A stretch of DNA of 64,000 nucleotides from Micromonospora sp. C31 (GCF_018070575.1 NZ_JAGPXN010000001.1:682001-746000), one strand, 5' to 3'; counted from the stretch's first letter, positions 1-9,680 are shown. A program made the numbers and translations. Notes: a model not told the origin generated them from the sequence alone.

Positions 1-384
1 GAGCGGGTCGAGCACCCAGGCGGCGACGGGTTCGCCGTCGGTCAGCAGTGCCACCATCAGCGCGAACGGCTGCCGGCCGGCGGCGAAGTTCGAGGTGCCG
101 TCGACCGGGTCGACGAGCCACACGTCGCCGGAGCCGTGCAGGTGACCCAACAGGGCCGGGTCGTCGGCGACGGCCTCCTCGCCGACCACCAGTGAGCCGG
201 GGCGCAGCCGGCGCAGGGCCGCCGAGATCACTTCCTCGGCGCGGCGGTCGGCGACGGTGACGAGCTCACCCGGCGCCTTCTCGCTGATGTCGGCGTCGTC
301 GAGCTTGCGGAACAGCGGAAGCACGACCTGGTCGGCGGTCTCGCGCAGCAGACCACCGACGTCGTCGAGCAGGGTGTCAGCCAC
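1..384 (-). CDS. Inositol monophosphatase family protein, C-terminal part cut by the window edge
   Basis: The first 128 residues of an IMPase-fold phosphatase. The metal-site signature [12 protein letters not shown] is present about 100 residues in, close to the family WxxDPxDGTxNF, and an upstream GEEAV matches the GEE metal ligand motif. The family removes phosphate from inositol phosphates, histidinol phosphate or sugar bisphosphates; which one is not decidable here. GTG at 382-384 is the start; it lies inside the end of the response-regulator gene (8-nt overlap), so translation is probably coupled to it. The gene continues past base 1. Confidence 0.85.
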   Translation of the reverse strand, partial: MADTLLDDVGGLLRETADQVVLPLFRKLDDADISEKAPGELVTVADRRAEEVISAALRRLRPGSLVVGEEAVADDPALLGHLHGSGDVWLVDPVDGTSNFAAGRQPFALMVALLTDGEPVAAWVLDPL

Positions 385-829
385 GCGGCGGCAGCTTCAC
401 CACGCTGACGAAGAACTCGTCGATCTGCCGGACCACCGAGATGAAGCGCTCGAAGTCGACCGGCTTCGTCACGTACGCGTTGGCGTGCAACTGGTAGCTG
501 CGCAGGATGTCCTCGTCGGCCTGGGAGGTCGTCAGCACCACGACCGGGATCCGGCAGAGCTGCTCGTCGGACTTGATCTCCTCCAGCACCTCCCGCCCGT
601 CGCGGCGGGGCAGGTTCAGGTCGAGCAGGATCAGGTCCGGCTGCACGACGTCGGCGTACCGACCCTCCCGCCGCAGGTAGGCGAGCGCCTCGGCGCCGTC
701 GGAGACGACGGTCAGCCGGTTGCGGAGCTTGTGCTCCTCGAACGCCTCCTGGGTCATCAACACGTCACCCGGATCGTCCTCCACCAGCAGGACCTCGATC
801 GGGCTCTTGCCGTCCGCCGGCGCGGTCAT
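377..829 (-). CDS. Single-domain response regulator (Rcp1-like)
   Basis: A 150-residue receiver domain with nothing attached. It has the acidic pair (LLVEDDPGD), the phospho-acceptor Asp in LILLDLNLP, the conserved Thr in VVLTTS and the Lys in TKPVD. The helix-4/5 region with the [11 protein letters not shown] pattern is typical of regulators paired with bacteriophytochrome-like kinases. It has no DNA-binding domain, so output is presumably by protein contact or phosphotransfer. Its ATG shares four bases (ATGA, 826-829) with the stop of the kinase gene, so the two are translated together and are very likely partners. Confidence 0.92.
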   Translation of the reverse strand: MTAPADGKSPIEVLLVEDDPGDVLMTQEAFEEHKLRNRLTVVSDGAEALAYLRREGRYADVVQPDLILLDLNLPRRDGREVLEEIKSDEQLCRIPVVVLTTSQADEDILRSYQLHANAYVTKPVDFERFISVVRQIDEFFVSVVKLPPRG

Positions 830-2574
830 CCCACCGTCTCCCTCATGTCACCCGTTCTACCGCGCTCCGGTCCCCCGTCGGGCCCGTCCGTGGTCTCCGT
901 CTCGTCGTCGCGTCCGCCGGCCTGCGCCGGAGTGCCGCCCGTCCCGGCCTCGGCGGCGGGCTCGTCGCCGTCCCCGGTCGTGGGCTCGCCGGTCGCCGCC
1001 TCGTCCGCCGCGGAGGTTGCCGCCTCGACGTCCTCGGGCAGCGCCGGAAGGGTGAAGCGGATCGCGGTGCCCTCCTCGGTGCCGGTGTCCACCCAGACCC
1101 GGCCACCGTGGTATTCCACGATCTTCTTGACGATCGCCAGCCCGATCCCGGTGCCCGGGTACGCGTCCTTGGCGTGCAGCCGCTGGAAGATGACGAAGAT
1201 CTTGTCGGCGAACTCCGGCTCGATCCCGATGCCGTTGTCCTGGCAGCTGATCTCCCACTCGTCGCCCACGAGGCGGGCCGACACGTGCACCTTCGGGGAC
1301 ACGTCGGGGCGGCGGAACTTCACCGAGTTGCTCACCAGGTTGGCCAGCAGGTTGGTCAGCAACGGCTCCTCGCCGCGGATGACCGGCAGCTCGCCCCAGG
1401 TCAGCTCCGCGTCGGCGTACTGCCGGGCCGCCTCGGTCTGGCCCGCCACGTCGCCCATGACCTCGTTCATGTCGACCTCGGTGAAGCCGGTGGTGAGCCG
1501 GCCGATCCGGGAGAAGGCGAGCAGGTCGTTGATCAGGCGCTGCATCCGCTGCGCGCCGTCGACCGCGAACGCGATGTACTGGTCGGCCCGCTCGTCCAAC
1601 TGCCCCGCGTAGCGGCGCTGCAGGAGCTGGCAGAAGCTGGCCACCTTGCGCAGCGGCTCCTGGAGGTCGTGCGAGGCGACGTACGCGAACTGCTCCAGGT
1701 CACGGTTGGACCGGGTGAGTTCCTCGGCCTGCTTCTGCAGCTGGCTGTTGACCCACTCGATGCGCTCCCGGGCCTCCCGTACCTCGGCCAGGTCCTTGGC
1801 GATCTTGCGCCGCATCGCGTCCACGTCCTCGGCGAGCCGGAGGAACTCGGGTGGGCCGGTGCCGGCGATGCCGTGCTGGTAGTCGCCCTCGGCCACCTCG
1901 CGGACCTGGTCGGCGAGGCCGGTCAGCGGACGGATCACCATCTTGTCCAGGGAGACCAACAGCATGCTGCCGGCGACCACCACCACCGCGACGGCGATGA
2001 TCAGCAGGATGACCAGCAGGTTGCTGGTCCGCCGGACGTCCTCGGCGCTCTGCTGCCGGGCCTCGAAGATCTCGAACTGGAGGCTGTCCAGCGCGCCACG
2101 GACCTCCTCGAACTGCATCCGGGCCTGGTCGGTGATGAGCGCCTGCGCCGCGTCGGTGCCGTTCCGTTGCGTCGCGGTGACCACGGGCACCGCCACCGCC
2201 TGGCGCCACTCCTCGGCCCGCTGCTCGACCAACCGGAGCTCCTGCCGGATGTCCGGGTAGTCGCCGAGCAGCCGCTCCATCGAGGCGACCAGGTCCTGCT
2301 CCCGCTTCCGCCCGGCCTCGTACGGCGCCAGGTCGGCCGGGTTGCCGCTGACCGCGTAGCCGCGCACCGCCGTCTCCTGGTCCAGCAGCGCGTTCAGCAC
2401 CTCCTGCGCCTGCACCCGCAGCGGCCCGGTCCTGTTCAGGATCGCGTCGATGTGCGTCCGGTTCTGCGCCGCCACGGCCACCGCGCCGCCCGCCAACCCG
2501 ATCAGGAAGACGGCGACGACGGTCAGCAGCGTGACGACCCGCTGACGCAGCGTCCACTCGCGGATGCCCGTCAC
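826..2574 (-). CDS. Membrane CHASE3-HAMP sensor histidine kinase
   Basis: From GTG at 2574 (582 residues) the order is: TM helix about 13-36, extracytoplasmic CHASE3-like domain about 40-180, TM helix about 186-208, HAMP, coiled coil, HisKA with phospho-acceptor His near 302 (SHDLQEPL), then HATPase with N box near 412-416, G1 DNGIGI near 446 and G2 GTGIGL near 474. The C-terminal 70 residues are acidic, low-complexity and probably disordered. The start is chosen because GTG overlaps the TGA of the upstream phosphatase gene (GTGA). The kinase type matches those that drive Rcp1-like regulators, and such a regulator follows directly. Confidence 0.9.
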   Translation of the reverse strand: MTGIREWTLRQRVVTLLTVVAVFLIGLAGGAVAVAAQNRTHIDAILNRTGPLRVQAQEVLNALLDQETAVRGYAVSGNPADLAPYEAGRKREQDLVASMERLLGDYPDIRQELRLVEQRAEEWRQAVAVPVVTATQRNGTDAAQALITDQARMQFEEVRGALDSLQFEIFEARQQSAEDVRRTSNLLVILLIIAVAVVVVAGSMLLVSLDKMVIRPLTGLADQVREVAEGDYQHGIAGTGPPEFLRLAEDVDAMRRKIAKDLAEVREARERIEWVNSQLQKQAEELTRSNRDLEQFAYVASHDLQEPLRKVASFCQLLQRRYAGQLDERADQYIAFAVDGAQRMQRLINDLLAFSRIGRLTTGFTEVDMNEVMGDVAGQTEAARQYADAELTWGELPVIRGEEPLLTNLLANLVSNSVKFRRPDVSPKVHVSARLVGDEWEISCQDNGIGIEPEFADKIFVIFQRLHAKDAYPGTGIGLAIVKKIVEYHGGRVWVDTGTEEGTAIRFTLPALPEDVEAATSAADEAATGEPTTGDGDEPAAEAGTGGTPAQAGGRDDETETTDGPDGGPERGRTGDMRETVG

Positions 2575-3749
2575 CGGCCACCACCCCGACTGACCAGCAG
2601 CATGGCGACGTCGTCGGAGAGCGGACCGCCATTTATCTGCTCGGCACGCCCGACCAGCCACGCCGGCAGCTCGGCCAGCGGCACGGCGAGGGTCGCCGGG
2701 TCGGCGAGCAGTCCACTGAGGCCCGGCACGTCGAGGCGCTCGTCGCCCTCGCCGATCCGGCCCTCGATCAGGCCGTCGGTGTACATCAACAGGGACCAGT
2801 CATCGGTTTCGAACTCCAGGTCGTAGGCCACGGGCCGGCGGGGTCGTACGCCGAGCAGCAGGCCACCGGGTGCCGGAACCGGCGCCACCTTGCCCCCGGC
2901 GAGCAGCAGTGGCGGCGGGTGCCCGGCCAGCCGGACGGTGGCCCGGTTGGCGTCCAGGTCCAGCCGCACGGTGGCGACGGTCGCGAAGATCTCCTGGAGC
3001 CGGCGCTCACTCATCAGCACCTGCTCCAGCGCCGGGAGCACCTCGTCGTCGGGCACGCCGGCGAGGATCAACGCCCGCCAGGCGACCCGGAGTTCGACGC
3101 CGAGGGCCGCCTCGTCCACGCCGTGCCCGCAGACGTCGCCGACGATCAGGTCGAGCCGGTCGGGCCGGGTCTGCACCACGTCGTAGAAGTCGCCGCCGAT
3201 CAGGGCGGCGTGCCGGCCCGGCCGGTAGAAGGTGTGCACCGCGACCACGTCGGTGGTCATCAGCGGCTGGGGCAGCAGGCCCCGTTCGAGGCGGGCGGAC
3301 TCGGCCTGGCGCAGCTCGACCTCGCGCAGCCGCCGCGCGTTCTCGTCGGCGCGCTTGCGTTCCACCGCGTAGCGCAGCGCCCGGGTCAGCAGCACCCCGT
3401 CGACCTGGCCCTTGACCAGATAGTCCTGGGCGCCCTCGGCGACCGCGACGATGCCGAGGTGCTCGTCGGAGCGGCCGGTCAGCACGCAGACCGCGGCGCC
3501 GCTGGCCATCTCCAGCACCTGGCGCAGCCCGTCGAGGCCCTGTGCGTCGGGCAGGCCCAGGTCGAGCAGGACGCAGTCGACGCCCGTCACGCGCTGCCGG
3601 GCCTCGCTGAGGCTGGTCGCCACGAGCAGGTCGATCATCGAGTTGGTCTCGGCGAGCAGCTCACCGACCAGGAAGGCGTCGCCCTCGTCGTCCTCGACCA
3701 GCAGCACCCGCAGCCGCTCGCCGGGAGGCAGGTTGGGATGACGTCCCAT
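2571..3749 (-). CDS. Receiver domain fused to SpoIIE/PP2C-type serine phosphatase (RsbU-like)
   Basis: An N-terminal receiver (VLLVEDDEGDAF, phospho-acceptor in VLLDLGLPD, TGRSD, Lys in LVKGQVD) is followed by a coiled linker and a SpoIIE phosphatase domain (GGDFYDV, VGDVCGHGVDEA, MYTDGL, LSDDVAMLL), with metal-ligand Asp residues intact. RsbU-like enzymes dephosphorylate anti-sigma-factor antagonists, so this protein probably connects the kinase below to a partner-switching pathway. ATG 3749 is used, but the frame stays open upstream to 3899 and GTG codons lie there; a GGAAGGAG sits too far upstream to settle the start. The stop overlaps the kinase start. Confidence 0.88.
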   Translation of the reverse strand: MGRHPNLPPGERLRVLLVEDDEGDAFLVGELLAETNSMIDLLVATSLSEARQRVTGVDCVLLDLGLPDAQGLDGLRQVLEMASGAAVCVLTGRSDEHLGIVAVAEGAQDYLVKGQVDGVLLTRALRYAVERKRADENARRLREVELRQAESARLERGLLPQPLMTTDVVAVHTFYRPGRHAALIGGDFYDVVQTRPDRLDLIVGDVCGHGVDEAALGVELRVAWRALILAGVPDDEVLPALEQVLMSERRLQEIFATVATVRLDLDANRATVRLAGHPPPLLLAGGKVAPVPAPGGLLLGVRPRRPVAYDLEFETDDWSLLMYTDGLIEGRIGEGDERLDVPGLSGLLADPATLAVPLAELPAWLVGRAEQINGGPLSDDVAMLLVSRGGGR

Positions 3750-4057
3750 GCCGCCGTGCGGATACGGCACGACGGAGGAACCGGCCAGGCCGGTTCCCCG
3801 GTACGGCCGGGTCACCGCCGCGAGACGCGGGAGATCGCTGGTGATGTCGGGCTCCTTCCGAGTGCCCTGCTGATCCTGTATTAGACAACGTTCGCACACA
3901 ACACGGCGGGCTCCGCATGCGCGGGGCCATGGGTCGGATCACTGCGCGGCGAGGGGCAAAGCGGACGAGAGGGCCCAGGCCCGCCACCGGGGAGTCCCGC
4001 TGACGGCCGCCGGGGTGCAGGATGGTGCCCACCCGAGACCCGTACCGAGGAGACCCC

Positions 4058-6433
4058 GTGGGCGCACCCCCCACCAGCCCCGCCGACCGCGCGCTGGCCC
4101 GGCCCCGTCGCCGGCTGGCCGCCGCCGTGGCGGCGCTCGCCGCGCTCGCCGCCGTGGGCGCCGGCACCCTGCTCGACCTGCGCACCCCCGCACCGCGCCC
4201 GGCCGACGCGCCGCCGGGCGAGTTCAGCGCCGCCCGGGCGTACGAGCACGTCCAGGTCGTCGCCGCGCGCACGCACGTGGCGGGCAGCCCGGCGAACGAC
4301 CAGGTCCGCGCCCACGTCGAGGGGGTGCTGCGCGGCCTCGGTCTGGAGGTCGGGGTGCAGGACACCGTCGCGCCCGAGGCCGGCCAGCTCAGCGGGGCGG
4401 CCGGCGGGGCCACCCTGGCCCGGGTACGCAACGTGGTGGCCCGGCTGCCCGGCACCGACCCGACCGGGGAGGTCTTCCTCGTCGCGCACTACGACTCGGT
4501 GCAGTCCGGCCCGGGCGGCAACGACGACGCCGCCGGCACGTCGGCCATCCTGGAGGTGGCCCGCGCACTGGCCGCCGGCCCCCGGCCGCGCAACGACATC
4601 GTCTTCGTGCTCACCGACGCCGAGGAGGCGTGCCTGTGCGGGGCGGCGGCGTTCGCGTCCAGCCATCCGCTGGCCGCCGACGGCGGCGTGGTGCTCAACC
4701 TGGAGGCGCGCGGCTCCACCGGTCCCGTGATCATGTTCGAGACGTCGCGGGACAACGCCGCCCTGGTGGACGCCTTCGGGCGGGCCGCCCCGCACCCCGT
4801 GGGCACCTCGTTCGCCGTGGAGATCTACCGCGCGCTGCCCAACGACACGGACTTCACCGCGTTCCTCGACAACGACTTCGTCGGGCTCAACTCGGCGTAC
4901 ATCGACGGCGGGGCGATCTACCACACCCCGCTGGACACCCCCGCCGCCATGGACCGGGCCAGCCTCCAGCACCACGGCGACAATGCCCTCGGCCTCGCCC
5001 GCGAGTTCGGCCGGGTCGACCTCAAGGCGCTGGACTCCGGGCACGACGCCACCTACTTCCCGGTCCCGGGCGGGCTGGTCCGCTACCCCGGCTGGCTGGT
5101 GCTGCCCCTGGCACTGGTGGCGCTCGCCGCCGTGGCGGCCCTCGGCTGGCTCGCCCTGCGCCGGGGCCGTACCACCGGGGGCCGGCTCGCCGCCGGGTTC
5201 GGGCTGGCGCTGCTGCCGCTCGTACTCGCCCCGCTCGGCGCGCAGCTGCTCTGGGCGGCGGTCACCGCGCTGCGGCCCGGCTACGCCGAGCTGCTCGACC
5301 CGTACCGGCCGACCTGGTACCGGCTGGCCGTGGTGGCGCTCGCCGCCGCCGTCCTGTTCACCTGGTACGCGCTGACCCGCCGCCGGGTCGGGCCGGCCGC
5401 GCTCGCCATCGGCGCGCTGGGCTGGCTGGCCGTGCTCGGCGTACTGCTCGCCGTGCTGGTGCCCGGCGGGGCGTACCTGGTCACCCTGCCGGCCCTGGCC
5501 GGCGCGTTGGCCGGGCTGGTCGCGCTGAGCGTGCGGATCGACGGCCCGTGGCCGGTGGTCGCGGCGACCCTGGCCGCCGCGGTGGCCGTGGTGATCCTGC
5601 TGCCCACCGTCGTACTGCTCTTCCCGGCGCTCGGCATGGCGATGGGCGGAGTCGCGGCGCTGGTCGCGGTGCTGCTCGGCCTGGCCGCGCTGCCGGTGGT
5701 CGACCTGCTGCACCCCCAGGCCGGCGGGCAGCGCGGGATGTCCGCCCTGCGCGCGCGCCGGTTCGGCGCGCTGCCGGCCGCCGCCACCGCCCTGGCGGCC
5801 GTGGTACTGGCCGGGGTCGGGTTCGCCGTCGACCGCTTCGACGCCGCGCACCCCGCGCCCACCCACCTGATGTACGCCCTCGACGCCGGCACCGGGCAGG
5901 CCCGCTGGCTCAGTCACGAGGAGGATCCGCAGCCCTGGACCGACGGCTACGTCGACGGGGTGACCGAGGTCGCCGACTTCCCCGGCCTGGGCGACGCCGA
6001 ACTGCGCGCCGGCCCGGCGCAGGCGGCGAACCTGCCGGCCCCGAAGCTGGAGGTGCTCGCCGACACCACCGCCGGCGCGGAGCGCACCCTGCGCCTGCGG
6101 CTCGTCCCCCAGCGCCAGGTCCGCCTCACCACGCTGCACGTGGAGGCCGCGACGGCGACGGTGCTGCGGGCGGAGGTGGCCGGCCGTACGGTGCCGGTGG
6201 AGGCCCCGGAGGGCCGCTGGGGCTTCGGCCTGGTCTTCCACGCCCCGCCGCCGGAGGGGATCGAGGTGACGCTGACCGTCACGCCGAAGGCCGGGCAGGT
6301 GGCGCTGCGCGCCATGGACGCCAGCGACGGCCTGGACACCCTGCCCGGCTTCCGGCCGCGTCCGCCCGGCGTGGGGATCGTGGGCTCGCACAGTTCGGAG
6401 ATGCTGGCGGTGGCCCGCACCTATCCGCTCTGA
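4058..6433 (+). CDS. Membrane-anchored M28 family metallopeptidase
   Basis: About 791 residues. One N-terminal TM helix is followed by a Zn-peptidase domain carrying the M28 ligand set: His in VAHYDSV (about 144), Asp in GGNDDAAG (about 156), catalytic Glu pair in DAEEA (about 189), and a late His in IYHTPLD (about 289). Roughly eight TM helices follow, then a beta-rich C-terminal domain, as in the ER metallopeptidase/FrxA-like group. The active site should face outward. GTG 4058 is chosen for GAGGAG at 4047-4052; an upstream GTG at 4022 lacks one. It is divergent from the phosphatase operon and stands alone. Confidence 0.88.
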   Translation: MGAPPTSPADRALARPRRRLAAAVAALAALAAVGAGTLLDLRTPAPRPADAPPGEFSAARAYEHVQVVAARTHVAGSPANDQVRAHVEGVLRGLGLEVGVQDTVAPEAGQLSGAAGGATLARVRNVVARLPGTDPTGEVFLVAHYDSVQSGPGGNDDAAGTSAILEVARALAAGPRPRNDIVFVLTDAEEACLCGAAAFASSHPLAADGGVVLNLEARGSTGPVIMFETSRDNAALVDAFGRAAPHPVGTSFAVEIYRALPNDTDFTAFLDNDFVGLNSAYIDGGAIYHTPLDTPAAMDRASLQHHGDNALGLAREFGRVDLKALDSGHDATYFPVPGGLVRYPGWLVLPLALVALAAVAALGWLALRRGRTTGGRLAAGFGLALLPLVLAPLGAQLLWAAVTALRPGYAELLDPYRPTWYRLAVVALAAAVLFTWYALTRRRVGPAALAIGALGWLAVLGVLLAVLVPGGAYLVTLPALAGALAGLVALSVRIDGPWPVVAATLAAAVAVVILLPTVVLLFPALGMAMGGVAALVAVLLGLAALPVVDLLHPQAGGQRGMSALRARRFGALPAAATALAAVVLAGVGFAVDRFDAAHPAPTHLMYALDAGTGQARWLSHEEDPQPWTDGYVDGVTEVADFPGLGDAELRAGPAQAANLPAPKLEVLADTTAGAERTLRLRLVPQRQVRLTTLHVEAATATVLRAEVAGRTVPVEAPEGRWGFGLVFHAPPPEGIEVTLTVTPKAGQVALRAMDASDGLDTLPGFRPRPPGVGIVGSHSSEMLAVARTYPL

Positions 6434-6687
6434 CCGGCGTACGGCGGTGCGGGCCACCGTGGGAAGCGACCTTCGGCCGGCACCGTCTCCCCGCCCGGTG
6501 CCACCCGTCCAGACGGGATTCCTCGCGCCGCCACGCCAGAAGTCGACGTTATGCCTGTGAGCCGTCGGGCATCCGGGCCCATCGAGCCAGCCGCCGATCC
6601 GACTCCTCCCCGAAAAGCTCTATGTGCCTCCGAGTTCTCGGGCATCGCCAATCAGCAACGTACGAGGTCACGCTGAAGGATCGGCTT

Positions 6688-6753
6688 ATGTCACGAGCAT
6701 CAGCCACACCACGCATCGTAGAACTTCCATTGACAGAAGCCGAACTGGAGTGA
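6688..6753 (+). CDS. Possible 21-residue leader peptide
   Basis: ATG preceded by GAAGGA at 6675-6680 (7-nt spacing) opens a 21-codon ORF whose product begins MSRASATP and ends LTEAELE, acidic at the C terminus. Its TGA overlaps a GTG (GTGA, 6750-6753) that opens the next small ORF. Similarity to nothing is claimed. The 254 bases before it (6434-6687) show no other gene; they are the left edge of the lower-G+C region. The evidence is the ribosome site and the coupling chain only. Confidence 0.35.
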   Translation: MSRASATPRIVELPLTEAELE

Positions 6754-6887
6754 AGACTCATCACCATCACTATCACGGGGGATGGTGTCAGATGTGTTTT
6801 GGCAGGGTAAACGTCGTGCTCACCCAGGTGCGCCCAACATGGCACGCACCCCGGGCCGTCCCCCCACATCAAAGGGGACAAGATTGA
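6750..6887 (+). CDS. Possible 45-residue His/Cys-rich peptide
   Basis: GTG start overlaps the stop of the 21-codon ORF. The TGA (6885-6887) overlaps the TTG start of the secreted-protein gene (TTGA, 6884-6887). The peptide starts with a His cluster (HHHHYH) followed by GGW and a CQMC motif, then a Pro/Arg-rich tail. The His and CxxC groups would suit metal binding or post-translational modification, but no modifying enzyme is seen nearby. The frame is different from both neighbours, so the two overlaps are independent coincidences if it is not translated. Confidence 0.4.
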   Translation: MKTHHHHYHGGWCQMCFGRVNVVLTQVRPTWHAPRAVPPHQRGQD

Positions 6888-7768
6888 GTAAACGGTCAAA
6901 GCTGCTACGTGGCGCGGTCGCGACACTGGCCTTCGGTCTCATGGCAACCGCACTGTCCGGCACTTCAGCCAGTGCCTCGCCCCACTCGGAGACGAACTCG
7001 AACGGGTCGGCGATGTGCGCCCTGCCGATGTCCGTCCGGGCTCCTCTGGCGGCCGCACTGCCGACCGACGAGAATGCGCAGGCCGATGCGCTGAACACCG
7101 CCGTGATCAGGATGCGGCAGGCGGGTAGGAGTCAGGCCTGGATCGACCGGGCGCTGAGCAGGGACTACGGGTTGGATCTGGTGGGTGAAAGGCCGGAGCC
7201 GGGGGTTTCCCCCTTCATCACCCAGCCCAGCAATCTCAGCGTGCCGGCACCGTCAATCTACCGTGACACCTGCACCGGCAAGTACAGCGTCTTCGCCTAC
7301 TGGAACTGGAACAGCATCCCGCGGCTCAAGGAGGATGCCAACAGTTGCAGCAACTGCGCCGTCGGCGGGTACGACGTCATGGGCATCAGTCTGACTCGGG
7401 ACGTGAGCGACCCCGGCGGCTATTCGGCCCAGAGCTGGGGTGCCACCAACGTGTATCCGCCAGCAGCCCGCAACATCGGGGACACCAGCAATCACGGCTT
7501 CGCGATGCAGGCGCAGGACCGGTTCTGCAAGGGCGGAACCTGCTCCGCGGACGACTACAACATGTACCACGGGCAACTGGTGATGGGAATCGACTCCCCG
7601 GGCTGCGGTGCACTCACCGCCCATTCGAAGTACGGCCACTCCCGGACCGGGGCGACGTTGAGCGGTGTCAGCGTCGGCTTCGACTCGATCGGCATCAGCT
7701 GGAGCAACAACAACTACGCCTGGGAGAAGGCGAACGCGCAGGCGTCCAACACGGTCTACCCCTGCTGA
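6884..7768 (+). CDS. Secreted Cys-rich protein of unknown function
   Basis: TTG 6884 follows AAGGGGAC at 6872-6879 and gives a Sec-type signal peptide (SKRSKLLRG, hydrophobic ALAFGLMA-like core, ASA cleavage). The mature part of about 265 residues has a helical segment rich in polar residues, then a Trp/Tyr/Asn/Cys-rich region with CSNC, a CKGGTC-like pair and a C-terminal YPC. The even Cys count suggests disulfides. I do not recognise the family and assign no function. It is the first long gene of the cassette; the inhibitor-like genes follow after 108 bases. An in-frame ATG at 6839 is a weaker alternative start. Confidence 0.75.
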   Translation: MSKRSKLLRGAVATLAFGLMATALSGTSASASPHSETNSNGSAMCALPMSVRAPLAAALPTDENAQADALNTAVIRMRQAGRSQAWIDRALSRDYGLDLVGERPEPGVSPFITQPSNLSVPAPSIYRDTCTGKYSVFAYWNWNSIPRLKEDANSCSNCAVGGYDVMGISLTRDVSDPGGYSAQSWGATNVYPPAARNIGDTSNHGFAMQAQDRFCKGGTCSADDYNMYHGQLVMGIDSPGCGALTAHSKYGHSRTGATLSGVSVGFDSIGISWSNNNYAWEKANAQASNTVYPC

Positions 7769-7876
7769 TCGCCGCTCCACCGGCTCAGCAGGGCACCTGT
7801 TCCCGCCGGCAGTCGTGGCAGCCTGCCGGCGGGAGCAGTCCCTCAAGCAGCACGGCGCATCGCCGAGAGCAGCGCC

Positions 7877-8299
7877 GTGGACAGATCGGACGTGACCGTG
7901 AACACAAGCAGATCAGTCACCCGGCCACTTGGTGCGATCGCCCTGGTCGCAGGCTTGGCACTGGGCTCGGCAGCGGTCCAGGCAGGGCCCGCATCGGCCA
8001 ACGACGGCGTCTGTGGACCCGGCGACCTTTGCCTTTACGAGAACACGCTCTTCGGTGGTGGCCGCTGGGACGACAGCGGCTACGTGTCCGACTACACCAG
8101 CGGCCACAAGTGGTGGGGCACGACCCGCACGGTGCAGGACGCGGCCAGTTCAGCCAAGAGCAAATACAGCTTCTGGACCGCCTACGTGTGGGAGCACTCG
8201 TTCTACCGAGGCGACTACGTCCCCGTACCGCCGGGCGGACAGGTAAGCGTCTTCGCCGACTTCGGCATGGAAAACAAGGCCAGTTCCAACAACTACTGA
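7877..8299 (+). CDS. Secreted peptidase-inhibitor-like protein (I36 / crystallin-like fold), copy 1
   Basis: A signal peptide ending in ASA precedes a domain of about 100 residues opening NDGVCGPGDLCLYEN, then GGG..WDDSG, a WWGT segment, and closing with KASSN. This Cys-pair-plus-Tyr/Trp/Gly pattern is that of the Streptomyces metalloproteinase-inhibitor family I36, a beta-gamma-crystallin-like fold. Family members inhibit secreted proteases or act as small extracellular domains; the target here is unknown. GTG 7877 is given; GTG 7892 or 7898 also fit. The next gene is a clear paralogue. Confidence 0.75.
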   Translation: MDRSDVTVNTSRSVTRPLGAIALVAGLALGSAAVQAGPASANDGVCGPGDLCLYENTLFGGGRWDDSGYVSDYTSGHKWWGTTRTVQDAASSAKSKYSFWTAYVWEHSFYRGDYVPVPPGGQVSVFADFGMENKASSNNY

Positions 8300-8316
8300 C
8301 CATCGGGAGAACAACA

Positions 8317-8715
8317 ATGGCAGTAATCGACATGCCGTTCAACCGCCTGCGTGCTGCCGTCTTGGCGCTCGGGATCACGTTGGGCGGTCTTGCCGTGACC
8401 GCTACACCGGCAATGGCCAACGACGGCACGTGCGGTTCCGGGGACCTGTGCCTGTCCGAGCACACCAGTCACGGCGGTGGGCAGTGGGATGTCTTCGGCG
8501 CGGTCATGAACTACGACAGCGGCGAGCGTTGGTGGGGCACCACCCAGTCGATCAACGATCAGGCCAGTTCGGCCCGTAACAAGCGGTCCACCGCATACGG
8601 CATCTGCGAGAACTCCTGGGGTCGGGGATCGTGCGTCTACATCGGAGGCAATTTCGAGATCAAGAATCTTTCCGACTACGAGATGAACGACAAGGCTAGT
8701 TCCAACATCTGGTAA
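8317..8715 (+). CDS. Secreted peptidase-inhibitor-like protein (I36 / crystallin-like fold), copy 2
   Basis: 132 residues. ATG 8317 follows GGGAGA at 8305-8310. The signal peptide ends AMA, then the same layout as the previous gene: NDGTCGSGDLCL, GGGQWD, RWWGTT, ASSARNK and a terminal KASSN motif. It carries one more Cys pair (ICENS, GSCVYI) than copy 1. The 17-base gap to copy 1 shows tandem duplication and co-transcription. Function probably overlaps with copy 1; the divergence suggests different targets. Confidence 0.78.
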   Translation: MAVIDMPFNRLRAAVLALGITLGGLAVTATPAMANDGTCGSGDLCLSEHTSHGGGQWDVFGAVMNYDSGERWWGTTQSINDQASSARNKRSTAYGICENSWGRGSCVYIGGNFEIKNLSDYEMNDKASSNIW

Positions 8716-8798
8716 TCGCCCAGTCCGACGATCGTCACCTTCGTCGGCTTCCCGGCAACGGGATGCCGACGAAGAACGTCATGCCCGAAGGATCGGTA

Positions 8799-9680
8799 AT
8801 GAAGCGCCGTGTCAAGCTGCTGATCGCTGCCCTGCTGGCCGCGAGCGCAATTTCCGCCACCGCCTGCGGCAACCCGGTCACCGCCGAGGCGGAAGGGGAA
8901 CCACCAGTCGTTGACATTCCTTCTGACGTCGACCTGCAAACTTACGTGCTGCCGCTCGATGCCTACATCTTCAGCCTGAAGGATCATCGAATCCTCGACC
9001 GGGCCAGGGCGATCATCACGACAGCATGCCTCGAACGCTTCGGGTACCGGGTGGCGGTCCCACAGATTCCGGAACCGTTGCAGAGCAAGAACGCCGAGCG
9101 CTACGGAATCGTCGACATCGGCAAGGCCAAGCGCTTCGGCTACCACCCCGACCCACTTCTGATTTCGAACAGGCCCGTCGAACCGGAGTTACCGGCCGGC
9201 GCCTACGCGGTCATGCACGGCGAGGTTTCCACCAGCACCGGAACGCAGGTACCGGAAGGTGGCTGCCTCGGCGAGGCCCGACGCCAGATCAAGTCAGTGG
9301 AACAGGACCGGATGGCACCGGCCTACGCGCTCGCAGGGGAGTCGTCCAGGAAGGCGAGGAACGACAGCCGGGTGACAGCCGCCCTGGGGCAGTGGGCGGC
9401 CTGCATGGCTCAGCGGGGTTACCAGTACACGGACCCGCTCAAGGCGAACGATGACAACCGATGGCAGGAGAAACCATCGGCAACGACCGACGAGATCCAG
9501 GTCGCCGTCGCTGACGTGGAGTGCAAGAGGGCCACGAACCTTGTCGGGGTCTGGATCTCGGTCGAGAGTGCTTATCAGGAGCGCGCGGTCGAGAAGAACA
9601 GCGAGTCACTCCGCGAACTGAAGACGATCATGGATCGAGAGTTACGTAACGCAGCCACTGTGTCGGCCGGCGCCCGATGA
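8799..9680 (+). CDS. Lipoprotein with repeated Cys motifs, function unknown
   Basis: ATG 8799 follows GAAGGA (8787-8792). The signal peptide ends in a lipobox-like SATAC, so the Cys near residue 23 is probably lipidated. The rest is soluble and helical, with Cys in TACLERFGY, GGCLGEA, WAACMAQRGY and VECKR. The WxxCMxxxGY pattern is one I associate with lipoproteins encoded beside actinobacterial adaptor/ABC export genes (family recall, not checked). Its last codon overlaps the start of the adaptor gene (ATGA), which places it functionally with the transporter. Confidence 0.8.
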   Translation: MKRRVKLLIAALLAASAISATACGNPVTAEAEGEPPVVDIPSDVDLQTYVLPLDAYIFSLKDHRILDRARAIITTACLERFGYRVAVPQIPEPLQSKNAERYGIVDIGKAKRFGYHPDPLLISNRPVEPELPAGAYAVMHGEVSTSTGTQVPEGGCLGEARRQIKSVEQDRMAPAYALAGESSRKARNDSRVTAALGQWAACMAQRGYQYTDPLKANDDNRWQEKPSATTDEIQVAVADVECKRATNLVGVWISVESAYQERAVEKNSESLRELKTIMDRELRNAATVSAGAR

